DNA of 64,000 bases from CBDEGR01 sp965237895 (GCA_965237895.1 CBDEGR010000002.1:1426001-1490000), one strand, 5' to 3'; numbered from the stretch's first letter, positions 24,124 through 37,469 are shown. The notes: generated by a model from the sequence alone, not told the origin. Numbers and translations: made by a program.

Positions 24124-25170
24124 TTACGGGCGGACGCCTTCAATGTTGAGCCGGATTCGATAGAGTCCCGTTTGCGCCGTCATGTAGAGCGTTTTCCCGT
24201 CGGCGCCACCCCAGTGGCAGTTGGCGGGTACTTCCGGCGGCTTGATGGTCCCTAGGTGTTTTCCCTCGGGTGAAAAGATCCACACCCCGCCTGGTCCCGT
24301 CGCGTAGACGTTTCCTCTTATATCCACCTTCAGCCCGTCCGGCGCGCCTTCCTCCGTCTCTTCCGTTACGTCATAAAAGACGCTGCCTTCGCCCAACGCA
24401 CCGTCGGGATGGACCGTGAAACGCATCCATAATTTCTGTTCCGTACCGGAGTTGGCCACGTAGAGGACCGTCTGGTCGGGAGAGAAGGCCAGCCCGTTCG
24501 GGCGGGTCATCTCGCTGTGCAGCAGTTCCACCTGGCCGCCGGTCAGCCGGAAGATGCCGTTGAATTCAAGCTCTTTCGAGAGGTCGTTGTCTTGGTCTGC
24601 CAGGCCATAGGGCGGGTCGGTAAAATAGAGAGAGTCGTCGGCGCGGTAGACGGCATCGTTCGGGCTGTTCAGCCGTTTTCCTTGGTAACGGTCGGCTAAG
24701 ACGGAAATGCCGCCCTCGGGGTCCAACCGGATGATACGGCGGTTGCCGTGCTGGCAGATTATAATTCTCCCCCGCGAGTCGAGCGTCAGACCGTTCGAGC
24801 CCAGGTTCGTCGCTTCCGATTCGCCGTCGTAGCCGCTCGGTTTCAGAAACCTGCGGATGCCTTTTCCCGGGGTCCATTTGAAAATGGAGTTGGCCGGGAT
24901 GTCGCTGAAGAGCAGGGACTCGTCGTTGATCCACACCGGACCCTCGGTAAACCCGAACCCGTCGGCCAGTTTTTCAATCTCCGCCGGGAAAGGGACAATT
25001 TCGCCGAGGGCGGCATCGGCTCGGATGATCTCCCCGCCGACGTCCTGCGGAATTTCGGGAGCCGTTTTGCAGCCCGATAGGGCGCCGAGCAGAGCCATCA
25101 ATATCAATAGCGCCGTTGACGACAGCCCTCCTTGCATCAAGCCGACTACGGTCCTGGCAGCGCTTTTCAC
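24124..25170 (-). CDS. SMP-30/gluconolactonase-family lipoprotein
   Basis: A 348-residue protein exported as a lipoprotein: hydrophobic ALLILMALLGALSGC with lipobox LSGC. The mature part is a six-bladed propeller of the SMP-30/LRE type: FTEGPVWINDESLLFSDIPA, NGLTLDSRGRIIICQHGNRR, NSPNDAVYRADDSLYFTDPP, RPNGLAFSPDQTVLYVANSG and GAPDGLKVDIRGNVYAT, where the Glu, Asn and Asp metal ligands are conserved. Likely reaction: hydrolysis of a sugar lactone to an aldonate. The neighbouring dehydrogenase suggests a sugar oxidation pathway. Confidence 0.88.
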   Translation of the reverse strand: MKSAARTVVGLMQGGLSSTALLILMALLGALSGCKTAPEIPQDVGGEIIRADAALGEIVPFPAEIEKLADGFGFTEGPVWINDESLLFSDIPANSIFKWTPGKGIRRFLKPSGYDGESEATNLGSNGLTLDSRGRIIICQHGNRRIIRLDPEGGISVLADRYQGKRLNSPNDAVYRADDSLYFTDPPYGLADQDNDLSKELEFNGIFRLTGGQVELLHSEMTRPNGLAFSPDQTVLYVANSGTEQKLWMRFTVHPDGALGEGSVFYDVTEETEEGAPDGLKVDIRGNVYATGPGGVWIFSPEGKHLGTIKPPEVPANCHWGGADGKTLYMTAQTGLYRIRLNIEGVRP

Positions 25171-25332
25171 TGTTTACATCCCGGATGGATCAGAATGTAA
25201 GATGGATTTTGCTTCGGATGATCGCGGCAGTCAAGGGAAAGGTCTTTTTGCCCGGGGGCCGCCACGAACCGTCCTGGGTTGTCACCGCAGCGAAATACGT
25301 ATATAAAGTTTGTTGTACGCCGACGAGTTCCT

Positions 25333-26349
25333 ATGAAGACCCTGATCCTCCAAGAGCCCGGGCGCCTTACGCTCGGCGAGAGTCCGCCTCCGGCCCGGCC
25401 CGGGCCCGGCGCGGCCGTGGTGCGCGTTCGGCGGGTGGGCATCTGCGGAACCGATATTCATGCCTACCGGGGCGATCAACCTTATTTCAGTTACCCGCGC
25501 ATCCTGGGACACGAGTTGGGAGTGGAGATTACCGACATCGGAGAGAACGAAAAGGGATTGAAGATCGGTGACCGGTGCGCGGTGGAGCCGTATCTCGACT
25601 GTGGGCGATGCATCGCCTGCCGGCGAGGCAGGCCGAACTGCTGCGTCAGCTTGCAGGTCCTGGGTGTCCACACCGACGGCGGGATGCGAGAATATATCAC
25701 CGTGCCGGTGGAAAAACTTCATCGTTCGGAACGGCTCTCGCTGGAACAACTGGCCCTGGTGGAGACGCTGACCATCGGTGCTCACGCCGTCGCGCGCGCC
25801 GCCTTGGAATCCGGCGAGTGGGTATTGGTGATCGGTGCGGGTCCGATCGGGTTGGGAGTGATCCGATTTGCTCAGATTGCCGGAGCCCGCGTGATGGTAA
25901 CGGACCTGAGCGACGAGCGGCTGGAGTTTGCCCGCCAGCACTTCGGAGTTGAGTTTACGTTGCGCGGAGGCGGGAACCCGGAAAAACAGGTCGAAGAGAT
26001 CACGGAAGGCGATTTCCCCTCGGCCGTGTTTGACGCGACGGGAAGCGCGCCTTCCATGTCGAGCGCTTTGCGCTACGTCGCCCACAGCGGACGTTTGATT
26101 TTCGTCGGTCTTGTTCAGGCGGATGTCTCTTTTTCCGATCCCGAATTTCATCGCAGAGAGACGACGCTGCTGAGCAGCCGGAATGCCACCGTGGCGGAAT
26201 TCCAACAAGTGCTGACTTTGATGGAAGCCGGAACGCTGGATCCGTCAGTTTGGACCACGCACCGGGCTCTGTGCACGAACCTGGTTGAGGAATTCCCGCG
26301 ATGGGTCGAACCCGGCGCGGGGCTGCTGAAGGGTCTGGTGGAATTCTGA
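25333..26349 (+). CDS. Zinc-dependent alcohol dehydrogenase (sorbitol/L-galactonate dehydrogenase-like)
   Basis: A 338-residue medium-chain dehydrogenase. Catalytic zinc ligands are in GICGTDIHAYRGD and GHELG; four structural-zinc cysteines are in DCGRCIACRRGRPNCC; the nucleotide-binding motif is VIGAGPIGLGVIRFAQ. Such enzymes oxidise polyols, threonine or aldonates with NAD. The gene is divergent from the gluconolactonase; a shared role in sugar-acid catabolism is likely. The ATG at 25333 has only a weak ribosome-binding site. Confidence 0.9.
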   Translation: MKTLILQEPGRLTLGESPPPARPGPGAAVVRVRRVGICGTDIHAYRGDQPYFSYPRILGHELGVEITDIGENEKGLKIGDRCAVEPYLDCGRCIACRRGRPNCCVSLQVLGVHTDGGMREYITVPVEKLHRSERLSLEQLALVETLTIGAHAVARAALESGEWVLVIGAGPIGLGVIRFAQIAGARVMVTDLSDERLEFARQHFGVEFTLRGGGNPEKQVEEITEGDFPSAVFDATGSAPSMSSALRYVAHSGRLIFVGLVQADVSFSDPEFHRRETTLLSSRNATVAEFQQVLTLMEAGTLDPSVWTTHRALCTNLVEEFPRWVEPGAGLLKGLVEF

Positions 26350-26433
26350 CCTTATCGGTGCGGCTACTTTGATCTGCACACCGTCAATTTTCATTTGGGA
26401 GAGAATTTCCCACTGGACGTTGGTCTTAAGTTC

Positions 26434-26529
26434 CTAATCGCTCGGAGCGCATCCCGACAGCGTCATCAGGCACACCGCCAGAATCGGGTACCAAAGACCT
26501 TTTGCTGTGACCTTCGTTCCTGAATTCAT
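26434..26529 (-). CDS. Very small lipoprotein (31 residues)
   Basis: The ORF starts MNSGTKVTAKGLWYPILAVC and ends LMTLSGCAPSD, a complete lipoprotein signal peptide with lipobox LSGC and only four residues after the Cys. A purine-rich GAGAGAAGAG precedes the ATG. It may be an entericidin-like tiny lipoprotein, or the surviving 5' end of a longer gene. The flanking region is otherwise degenerate. Confidence 0.5.
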   Translation of the reverse strand: MNSGTKVTAKGLWYPILAVCLMTLSGCAPSD

Positions 26530-26630
26530 CTCTTCTCTCTAGAACCCTCTCAAGAGAATATTTTGGCTGAAGAGGAGAAAAAGTTGAGGGGTGAGGGGGA
26601 TTCTCCACTTGGCGTCTTCCGGACCGAGGA

Positions 26631-26780
26631 GTGCTCGCTCCGGGTAAGTTGGCCGACATCACCATCTTGGACGCCAACCCGCTGGAGAACATCACCAATA
26701 CCCGAAAGGTACACGCGGTCATCCTGGGCGGGAAGGTGCTCCACCGCAAGGCTCTGCTCGCCACCAGTAAAAAGAAATAG
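26631..26780 (+). pseudogene. C-terminal remnant of an amidohydrolase
   Basis: Fifty codons, VLAPGKLADITILDANPLEN through TRKVHAVILGGKVLHRKALL, match the terminal beta-sandwich segment of imidazolonepropionase-like amidohydrolases (GKLADLVVLDxNPL...VxxVxxxGxxxDR). All of the metal-binding barrel is missing. The remaining sequence between 26530 and 26630 shows no coding signal. Confidence 0.75.
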
Positions 26781-26817
26781 GCCGCCTCCAAGGTGCTCGC
26801 CCGGGAGATGAATCTGC

Positions 26818-27306
26818 CTACGTGAAGTGGTTCTTGGAAGAGAGCTGAACCTCAATCCCGTCCGGGTCATCGAAATAGACGCGGTTGCTGCCGCTCGGTT
26901 GGCGCGGATTGAGGCCCCGGCGTTTCAGCTCTTCGGTGACGGAGCCTACCTCATAATTTTGAATGGATAAACAGTGGTGGTTCATCCCCGCCGTTTGGTT
27001 TCGAAACAGCGCCAGGAAGTTCCCCTGGAGGCCCAGGAAGCAACTGCCGGCGGATTCCCGGACCACGGGCATACCGAGCAGATTGCGGTAGAAGTCCCGG
27101 GAGCGGGGGATGTCGGTTACGTTCAATGCCACATGGTTCACGTCAATAGCTTGAAAAGGGGCTTGAAAGGGGGTTTGAAAGGCGGCGGGAGCGGAGTTTG
27201 AGACGCGCGCTCCGAGCGCCATCAGCGCGAGCGCCCCAATCAGTTCGCGCCGGGAGATTCCGCCCCGTTCGTAGGATTCAACCAGATCGGTGATTTCTTG
27301 TTTCAT
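26818..27306 (-). CDS. VOC-family (glyoxalase-like) protein with export signal
   Basis: A 162-residue protein from the ATG at 27306, preceded by GGAGGGAGC. An N-terminal region with GGISRRELIGALALMALGA looks like a Tat signal. The rest is a single glyoxalase/VOC module: VNHVALNVTDIPRSRDFYRN, GMPVVRESAGSCFLGL, and the end YFDDPDGIEVQLSS with the metal-ligand Glu. Metal-dependent dioxygenase, isomerase or resistance functions are all possible; the substrate is not evident. Confidence 0.82.
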   Translation of the reverse strand: MKQEITDLVESYERGGISRRELIGALALMALGARVSNSAPAAFQTPFQAPFQAIDVNHVALNVTDIPRSRDFYRNLLGMPVVRESAGSCFLGLQGNFLALFRNQTAGMNHHCLSIQNYEVGSVTEELKRRGLNPRQPSGSNRVYFDDPDGIEVQLSSKNHFT

Positions 27307-27539
27307 AAGCTCCCTCCTGGGTGGCCGGCGTTCGGCAACTGTGCCGGGACCGGAGATTTTCGCAAAATCCAAAGCGGCTGTGCCGGCCCTGTGGGGGAAT
27401 TATATTACCGTCTTCCCGGCGGCGCACCCCAAAAACGGTTGGAATGAATATCTAATCCGAGTATGATGCGGTACGAAGATGGAAAATCCATAGCTGAGGG
27501 GGGCAAGCCCATAGCGCCCATAGCGAGAGCGGAGGTGCG

Positions 27540-28441
27540 TTGAGGAGGATCGTCCATCGAAGGGAATTTCTGCAAAAAGGCTCGCTCGGTATTGCCGTTT
27601 TGACGGCGGCCTGCCAGAGGGCAGAAGAGCAACCGGAACCGGCTGCGCAAGGCAAGCCGCTGAGTTTCCCGATGGGGGTGCAGTTGTTTACGGTACGAAA
27701 CGAGTTGGAAAAGGACCTGGAGGGCACGATTGCCAAGGTAGCGGCCATTGGGTACAAGGAAGTGGAGATGTCCTCCCTCCACGGCAAACCGGCATCCGAG
27801 TTTGGCCCAAATCCTCAGCTCGAGCGGACTAAAGAGCCCCAGCGGCCATTTCATGTTGGATACGCTTCGTTCCGGATGGGAGAAGCAGATCGAAGACGCC
27901 AAAACCTTGGGGATGGAATACATGGTTTGCCCCATCCTTCCTGAGGAGGAGCGCAATTCTTTGGACAACTATCAGAAACTGGCAGATCTCTTCAACCAGC
28001 GAGGGGAGGATTGCCGCAAGGCGGGCATGCGGTTCTGTTACCACAATCACAATTTTGAATTCCAGTCGTTTGACGGCGTCCTGGCATACGACGAGCTGCT
28101 GCAGCGGACCGATCCTGAATTGGTTCAAATGGAATTGGACTACTTCTGGATCACCTATGCGGGCCATGATCCTCTGGAATACTTCGACCACCACCCGGGC
28201 CGGTTTGCTCTGGTGCATATCTAAGGGTCTGAAGGCCGACGTCGAAACCTCCTTGGAGTTGCCCGCAGGGTTCAATCCGTTCACCGAAGTCGGACGCGGC
28301 AGGATTGATTGGACGCGAATCTTGGGCGCGGCGGAGAAGGCGGGCGTAAAGCATATCTTCGTCGAACAGGACGAAACGGACGGCTCACTGCTCGAAAGTT
28401 TTCAGATGAGCTATAACTACCTGAGTGAGATGAAAATCTGA
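27540..28441 (+). pseudogene. Sugar phosphate isomerase/epimerase with two frameshifts
   Basis: Read through three frames this is a normal ~300-residue exported TIM-barrel (xylose isomerase-like) protein. It has a Tat/lipoprotein-like start (RREFLQKGSLGIAVLTAAC), GVQLFTVRNELEKD, AAIGYKEVEMSSLHG, then GMRFCYHNHNFEFQ, MELDYFWITYAG, FALVHI and finally KHIFVEQDETDG. One extra base near 27804 (TTTGG) and one near 28222 (ATCTAAGG) shift the frame by +1 each. Removing them restores ASEFAQIL and HIKGLKAD. Either the gene is dead or the assembly has two small errors. Confidence 0.85.
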
Positions 28442-28642
28442 CCTTGGTCTTTGAGGGTTTCGGCGGCCGATGCGTGTCTGACCGCGGGGACCCTGTGGAC
28501 CGTGCCCGTCCTCATTGATGTTCTGTTCTCATTGACGGCTGCCGACGGCTGCTCTAACATATCAACCCGGTAGTATGGCCTTGGTTCGCGACGCGTATGC
28601 CCGTCTCGGACCGGCCCGCCGATATCATAAGGAGCATAACTG

Positions 28643-29965
28643 ATGGGGAAAGAATCACTTACCATAACGGATAACCGCACTGGAAAAAACTACCAGGTGG
28701 AGATCAAGGACGGCACCATCCGCGCGCTCGACCTGCGGAGCATCAAGGTTTCCGACGACGATTTCGGCCTGATGACCTACGATCCCGGCTTCACCAATAC
28801 GGCTTCCTGCCGCAGCGCGATCACTTTTATCGACGGGGATAAGGGAATTCTGCGCTATCGCGGATATTCGATCGAGCAACTCGCCGAGCAGAGTACCTTT
28901 CTTGAGACCTCTTATCTGTTGATTTACGGGGAGCTGCCGGCGAGGGATGTCTTGGAAAAATGGGAACGCAATATCATCCAGCATACCTTCATCCATGAGT
29001 ACCTGAAGAAGCTGCAAGGCGGCTTTCGTTACGACGCGCATCCGATGGGAATGTTCATCAGCATGCTGGGCGCGCTGTCTACCTTCTATCCGGACGCCAA
29101 GCTGATTCGTGACCCGGAAGCCCGCACGGAGCAGATCTACCGGCTTATGGCCAAGACGCCGACCATCGCGGCTTTTTCCTCCCGCCATACGCGCGGCTTG
29201 CCCATCGTTTATCCGGATAACGACCTCAGCTACGCGGGCAACTTCCTGAACATGCTCTGGAAGATGAGCGAAACCAAGTACACTCCCAATCCGGCGCTGG
29301 AGAAGGCGTTGGATGTGCTCTTTATCCTCCACGCCGATCACGAGCAGAACTGCAGCACCAGCGCCATGCGGGGCGTGGGCAGCTCCCAGGCTGACCCCTA
29401 CTGCACGGCGGCGGCGGCCGCAGCGGCGCTCTACGGCCCGTTGCACGGCGGCGCCAACGAGCAGGTGCTGCGCATGCTCAGGGAGATTGAGACGGTCAAG
29501 AACATTCCCGCTTACATCGAAAGGGTCAAGAAGGGTGAGATTCGCCTGATGGGCTTCGGCCACCGCGTCTATAAGAACTATGACCCGCGGGCGAAAATCA
29601 TCAAGAAGGTCGCCGACCAGGTCTTTGAGGTGACGGGACGGAATTCTTGGCTCGATATCGCGCTGGAACTGGAGCAGATCGCCCTCAAGGACGAGTACTT
29701 CATCAAGCGGAAGCTCTACCCGAACGTGGACTTCTACAGCGGCATCATCTACCAGGCGATGGGATTCCCGGTGGAGGTCTACCCGGTGCTGTTCGCCATC
29801 GGACGGATGCCGGGCTGGATTGCGCAGTGGATTGAGATGCTGGAGGACAAGGACCAAAAAATCTCCCGCCCGCGGCAAATCTATACTGGCTACGAAGAGC
29901 GGGATTACGTCCCGGTCGTGGAACGCTCCGCCGCGCCCGCGCCGCAACCGGTTGGCGCAAAGTAG
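28643..29965 (+). CDS. gltA: Citrate synthase
   Basis: A 440-residue hexameric-type citrate synthase condensing acetyl-CoA and oxaloacetate in the TCA cycle. Catalytic residues are in HADHEQNCSTSAMRGVGS (His), GPLHGGANEQVLRML (His) and GFGHRVYKNYDPRA (with Asp further on). The N-terminus KNYQVEIKDGTIRALDLR matches the small beta domain of type I/II bacterial enzymes. AAGGAG lies 9 bases before the ATG. The gene is intact and stands alone, downstream of the decayed isomerase. Confidence 0.97.
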   Translation: MGKESLTITDNRTGKNYQVEIKDGTIRALDLRSIKVSDDDFGLMTYDPGFTNTASCRSAITFIDGDKGILRYRGYSIEQLAEQSTFLETSYLLIYGELPARDVLEKWERNIIQHTFIHEYLKKLQGGFRYDAHPMGMFISMLGALSTFYPDAKLIRDPEARTEQIYRLMAKTPTIAAFSSRHTRGLPIVYPDNDLSYAGNFLNMLWKMSETKYTPNPALEKALDVLFILHADHEQNCSTSAMRGVGSSQADPYCTAAAAAAALYGPLHGGANEQVLRMLREIETVKNIPAYIERVKKGEIRLMGFGHRVYKNYDPRAKIIKKVADQVFEVTGRNSWLDIALELEQIALKDEYFIKRKLYPNVDFYSGIIYQAMGFPVEVYPVLFAIGRMPGWIAQWIEMLEDKDQKISRPRQIYTGYEERDYVPVVERSAAPAPQPVGAK

Positions 29966-30078
29966 CCGTCGGCTTTTTCGGTTGCCGGTTTTGTACCTCT
30001 TCAGAACCTTCCCAGCAGGTATTTTCTTTTCATCGGAAAAAGCGGGGGATCGGTTTCGGTTTTCCCGCTCAATTCATC

Positions 30079-30084
30079 TATAAT
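30079..30084 (+). promoter_or_regulatory. Probable -10 box of the tRNA-Ser gene
   Basis: TATAAT lies 22 bases upstream of the tRNA; the -35 position has no good match (TCGGTT). Confidence 0.5.
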
Positions 30085-30105
30085 GGGGAAGAAGGACTAC
30101 GCCGC

Positions 30106-30194
30106 GGAGGGATGGGTGAGCGGTTGAAACCGGCGGTCTTGAAAACCGCTTCTCGCTACGCGAGACGGGGGTTCGAATCCCCCTCCCTCCTCCA
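30106..30194 (+). tRNA. tRNA-Ser (anticodon TGA)
   Basis: An 89-nt type II tRNA: acceptor GGAGGGA/TCCCTCC, anticodon stem GCGGT/ACCGC around CTTGAAA (anticodon TGA), long variable arm TTCTCGCTACGCGAGA, T-arm GGGGG-TTCGAAT-CCCCC and encoded CCA. The discriminator base is T rather than the usual G of tRNA-Ser. The 120 bp after it hold no gene I recognise. Confidence 0.95.
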
Positions 30195-30314
30195 TCCCAA
30201 CGTTCTTCTCTTCCGTCGGTTGACACGCTCCTGCTTTCCGGGTGCTGTAGGTGTGCCCGGTGTTCCGGCTGTCGGGGTTGGTCGGGTGGGCGACCTGCCA
30301 TGGATTTTCCGAGC

Positions 30315-30880
30315 CTACACCTTCTTCGTGCGGCCCCTTGCCAGGCTGAAAGCTTGGTGCCAAGTGGATTCGGCACTGCCCCCGGTCCGCTGCACAACGA
30401 CTTCGACTAGGAAAGGGCTTTTTTCCCCCTACGGGTCGCCGCAATACCGCGCTGTAAAGCCTTGCGAAGGTCACCGGATCGCTCCACACGCACACCTTCG
30501 ATTCCTTGACTCTGGGCGAGTTGTACGAAATCGATATTCGGGTTCCCAAGATACATACCCGTGTAGCAGTCCGCCTTCCTCATTTTTCCGTTGTATCGGT
30601 AGTAGGCGTTGCGCACAGTCTGGTAATTACGGTTGTTGTACACGACTGTCAACACGGGGACTTCATACCGTGCCTGTGGCCAGAAGCCCGCGGCACTGTA
30701 CATGACCGAACCGTCTCCGATGTTGCAGACGACTTGCCGGTCGGGAGCAGCCAGCTTGGCTCCCGTCGCCGCGCCGACTCCCCATCCCAGCCCGGCGCCG
30801 GAGGTAAAAACCCACATCTTCTCGTTTTCACGGAACCGGTGGAAAGGAAGTGGTTCGAGCCGGAGAGATTTTCACTCTTA
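30315..30880 (-). pseudogene. C-terminal fragment of a thiamine-diphosphate enzyme, frameshifted
   Basis: The frame shows the ThDP-binding motif NIGDGSVMYSAAGFWPQARY ... VYNNRNYQ (GDG...NN) of acetolactate synthase/benzoylformate decarboxylase-type enzymes. It stops at KKALS near 30407, but the expected end, LVEVVVQRTGG to the stop at 30315, continues in a different frame, indicating a 1-base shift near 30415. The N-terminal ~400 residues are missing; upstream the frame closes near 30880. The locus cannot encode a functional enzyme. Confidence 0.82.
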
Positions 30881-30909
30881 AGACCGGATGGCAAGAGGTA
30901 TGTTTTGTG

Positions 30910-31098
30910 TTAATTGCGGAGGTCTTTTCTGTTTCTGAAGAACAGGCTTGTAACGCCGTAGCCAGGAAGCCAGAAGAAGCGGTCTTTCTCGTAGTGCTCG
31001 CCTGCGACAAGAGTGATGCCTTCCTTCTCCATGACTTTCTGGCCACAAATGGTAAAATTCTCCCCGTCGATAAATGCCATCCAAGTTCGTTGCGCCAT
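30910..31098 (-). pseudogene. N-terminal fragment of a NYN-domain protein
   Basis: Sixty-two codons beginning MAQRTWMAFIDGENFTICGQ carry the first strand of a NYN (PIN-like) nuclease domain, where the Asp of FIDGENF is a metal ligand, followed by HYEKDRFFWLPGYG. Full NYN proteins have 180-300 residues, so the catalytic domain is truncated. It is joined head to tail with the ThDP-enzyme fragment, suggesting a deletion that removed both gene interiors. Confidence 0.6.
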
Positions 31099-31121
31099 TT
31101 TTGGTCTTGCGCCCTTTCCGA

Positions 31122-31439
31122 TTAAGCCACTCGGGCAGTAGCTGCGCCGGACAGTGACTGAACTTCCCGCTTGATGCGCTTCATCTGCTCGTCCTTTGCC
31201 CGGTCCAGATCGTATCTTGTTTGTAAGTTTACCCAGAATTTCGGAGTTGTGTTGAAGTAGCGGGCAAGTCGCAGGGCAGTGTCGGGTGTGACCCCTCGAC
31301 GTGCATGGACAATTTCAGCGATACGAGTTGTCGGCACACGAAGTCCGAGGGCCAGCTTGTTCATGCTGAGTTTCATCGGTTTCATAAAATCTTCTAGAAG
31401 AATTTCTCCCGGATGAACCGGTTTCAACCTTCGGGTCAT
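31122..31439 (-). CDS. higA: HigA-type antitoxin (XRE helix-turn-helix)
   Basis: A 105-residue antidote with the typical start KPVHPGEILLEDFMKPMKLS and HTH NKLALGLRVPTTRIAEIVHA, then VTPDTALRLARYFNTTPKFW. It would bind HigB and repress the operon through the palindrome at 31739-31752. It lies 10 bp after the toxin gene and has a GGAGTGGAGAT ribosome-binding site. The antitoxin is intact although its toxin is broken. Confidence 0.93.
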   Translation of the reverse strand: MTRRLKPVHPGEILLEDFMKPMKLSMNKLALGLRVPTTRIAEIVHARRGVTPDTALRLARYFNTTPKFWVNLQTRYDLDRAKDEQMKRIKREVQSLSGAATARVA

Positions 31440-31449
31440 ATCTCCACTC

Positions 31450-31731
31450 CTAGTGATAATCTGTGATCTCCACGTTATAAGTGTCCCCCTTACGCCAAAT
31501 GAAGCAGATGCACCATGGGTCGTTTATTCGGATGCTATATTGCCATTTTCTGTCACCGCGCAGGGTTTACAGACGGTTTCCAGGGGGGGCGGCCAAGTCG
31601 TGCAACTCTTTGGCGGCATCTAGTTGGCGTAGTTTTCGCAATGCCACACGTTCGATTTCTTTGAACCGTTTTGAAGGATACCGTTGGTGGAGCCGTTCCG
31701 TCTGGGCGGAGCGAAAGGATTTAATCACCAT
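31450..31731 (-). pseudogene. higB: HigB-type toxin interrupted by an in-frame stop
   Basis: Ninety-three codons match a RelE/HigB mRNA interferase: MVIKSFRSAQTERL, FKEIERVALRKLRQLDAAKE, then after the stop LRGDRKWQYSIRINDPWCIC and EITDYH. Codon 55 is TAA (31569-31567), where homologues have a residue before the LxGxRxGxWSIR motif, so the catalytic half is not made. Toxin-first order with higA is conserved. The predicted transcription start coincides with the ATG. Confidence 0.85.
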
Positions 31732-31737
31732 GTACAG

Positions 31738-31764
31738 AGTATAACGTTATACGTTAAATGGCAA
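31738..31764 (-). promoter_or_regulatory. higBA promoter with overlapping palindromic operator
   Basis: On the minus strand TTGCCA (31764-31759) and TATACT (31743-31738) are separated by 15 bp. The perfect palindrome GTATAACGTTATAC (31739-31752) covers the -10 region and is the probable HigA binding site. Confidence 0.65.
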
Positions 31765-31797
31765 GCGTTCTGCTCTAAGGAGAAGTGTGGTGAGCGG

Positions 31798-36378
<4,581 letters not shown>

Positions 36379-36535
36379 TATTGATAAATTCGAAACAAAT
36401 CCATGGAAGCTATTTTAACCCGATATAGGTCTCTCGTCTCCTAAAAATAGTTTTTATGGATAGCAGAAAAAAGTTTTTATGCCCTCGGGAGCCCATGGGC
36501 CGCAGTTCTGAGTTGGTTTTCCAGGGAAACACCTT

Positions 36536-37246
36536 TTAATCCAGAAGGACAATCGAAGAGGAGGGCCGGTCCAGTTCCGGATTTTTGAACTGAGAGCGGA
36601 GGAAGTCCAGGAAGGCGCGGCTCTTCGGGCGGCCGTTCATCCGCAGCGTGCCCAGTTGCGCTAAGAAGACCAGCAGCTGATAAATCTCACGGGTGCGGGT
36701 CTGCGCCACCCCGTGCCGGCCGCTATCTTCCTCCTCCTGAAACTTCTTGAGCGCAGCGGCCAAATGACCGTAGATCTCCCTGGGGAGCGGGCCCTCGGGC
36801 GGTTGTTCGTAGTAGAGGCCGGTTTCGAGCGTCCGATGGGTTTCGGCCAAAGCTTTTGTGCTCTCGATGACGTCGGAGTCCACCAAAGCGCTGTGGTCAC
36901 GGGCAAACAGACAGACGGCGTAACCTAAGTGCAGCAACAGTTTCTGATTTTCGGTGACCAGGGAGGAGGGGACCGAAGTTGAGGCAAAAGGCAGTTCGCT
37001 CCTTTCCACCCGGCGGCGTTCGAAGTCATACCGGCGGCTTGCGGCCAGGTAGGAGCAGTCCGAAGGGCAGTCGATGGTGACTTCCCGCTCGGTTCCGCAG
37101 CAAATGGAGCAGATGCTCCCGGCTTTTGCGGGACAGAACCGTTTCGCTTTCCTGGTGTTGCAAATCGGGCAGGACACGAACTTCCCCCTTGGGGTCTCTT
37201 GAGAGTCAGCGCCGGAGGAAGTCTTCTTCCGGATTTTTCTCCGCAC
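36536..37246 (-). CDS. Cysteine-rich zinc-binding protein of unknown function
   Basis: A 236-residue protein starting at a GTG. The N-terminal third has two putative zinc sites, CPICNTRKAKRFC and SICSICCGTEREVTIDC followed by SDC, with ten cysteines in about 45 residues; the rest is helical (KFQEEEDSGRHGVAQTRTRE). No enzyme motif is seen. It follows the 72-residue gene by 4 bp and so belongs to the same operon. A nucleic-acid or protein-binding role is inference only. Confidence 0.7.
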   Translation of the reverse strand: MRRKIRKKTSSGADSQETPRGKFVSCPICNTRKAKRFCPAKAGSICSICCGTEREVTIDCPSDCSYLAASRRYDFERRRVERSELPFASTSVPSSLVTENQKLLLHLGYAVCLFARDHSALVDSDVIESTKALAETHRTLETGLYYEQPPEGPLPREIYGHLAAALKKFQEEEDSGRHGVAQTRTREIYQLLVFLAQLGTLRMNGRPKSRAFLDFLRSQFKNPELDRPSSSIVLLD

Positions 37247-37250
37247 TTTC

Positions 37251-37469
37251 TCAGGACTTCGCGTTCAGAAATTTTTCCAGAACCGAACGGCCGACCTTTT
37301 GTATTTCTCCGAATTGATGAAGGTACTGCTGAAACGTTCGGTTCACCTCGGCGGCGCGGTCGGGAGCCAGATCCGTCCGCATGATCATGTCCCGCACCCG
37401 AACCGGGTGCGGCAGCAGCGCCTCTTCGTCCAACTCTTCCAGTGCCGTTTCCAAATCGTAGTGACACAT
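37251..37469 (-). CDS. Small helical protein (72 residues)
   Basis: Begins MCHYDLETALEELDEEALLP and is predicted to be all helical; no signal or membrane segment. An AGGA site precedes the ATG at 37469. I do not recognise the family. It lies between a broken ABM-type monooxygenase gene and the Cys-rich gene, 46 bp and 4 bp away respectively, in the same direction. Confidence 0.6.
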   Translation of the reverse strand: MCHYDLETALEELDEEALLPHPVRVRDMIMRTDLAPDRAAEVNRTFQQYLHQFGEIQKVGRSVLEKFLNAKS

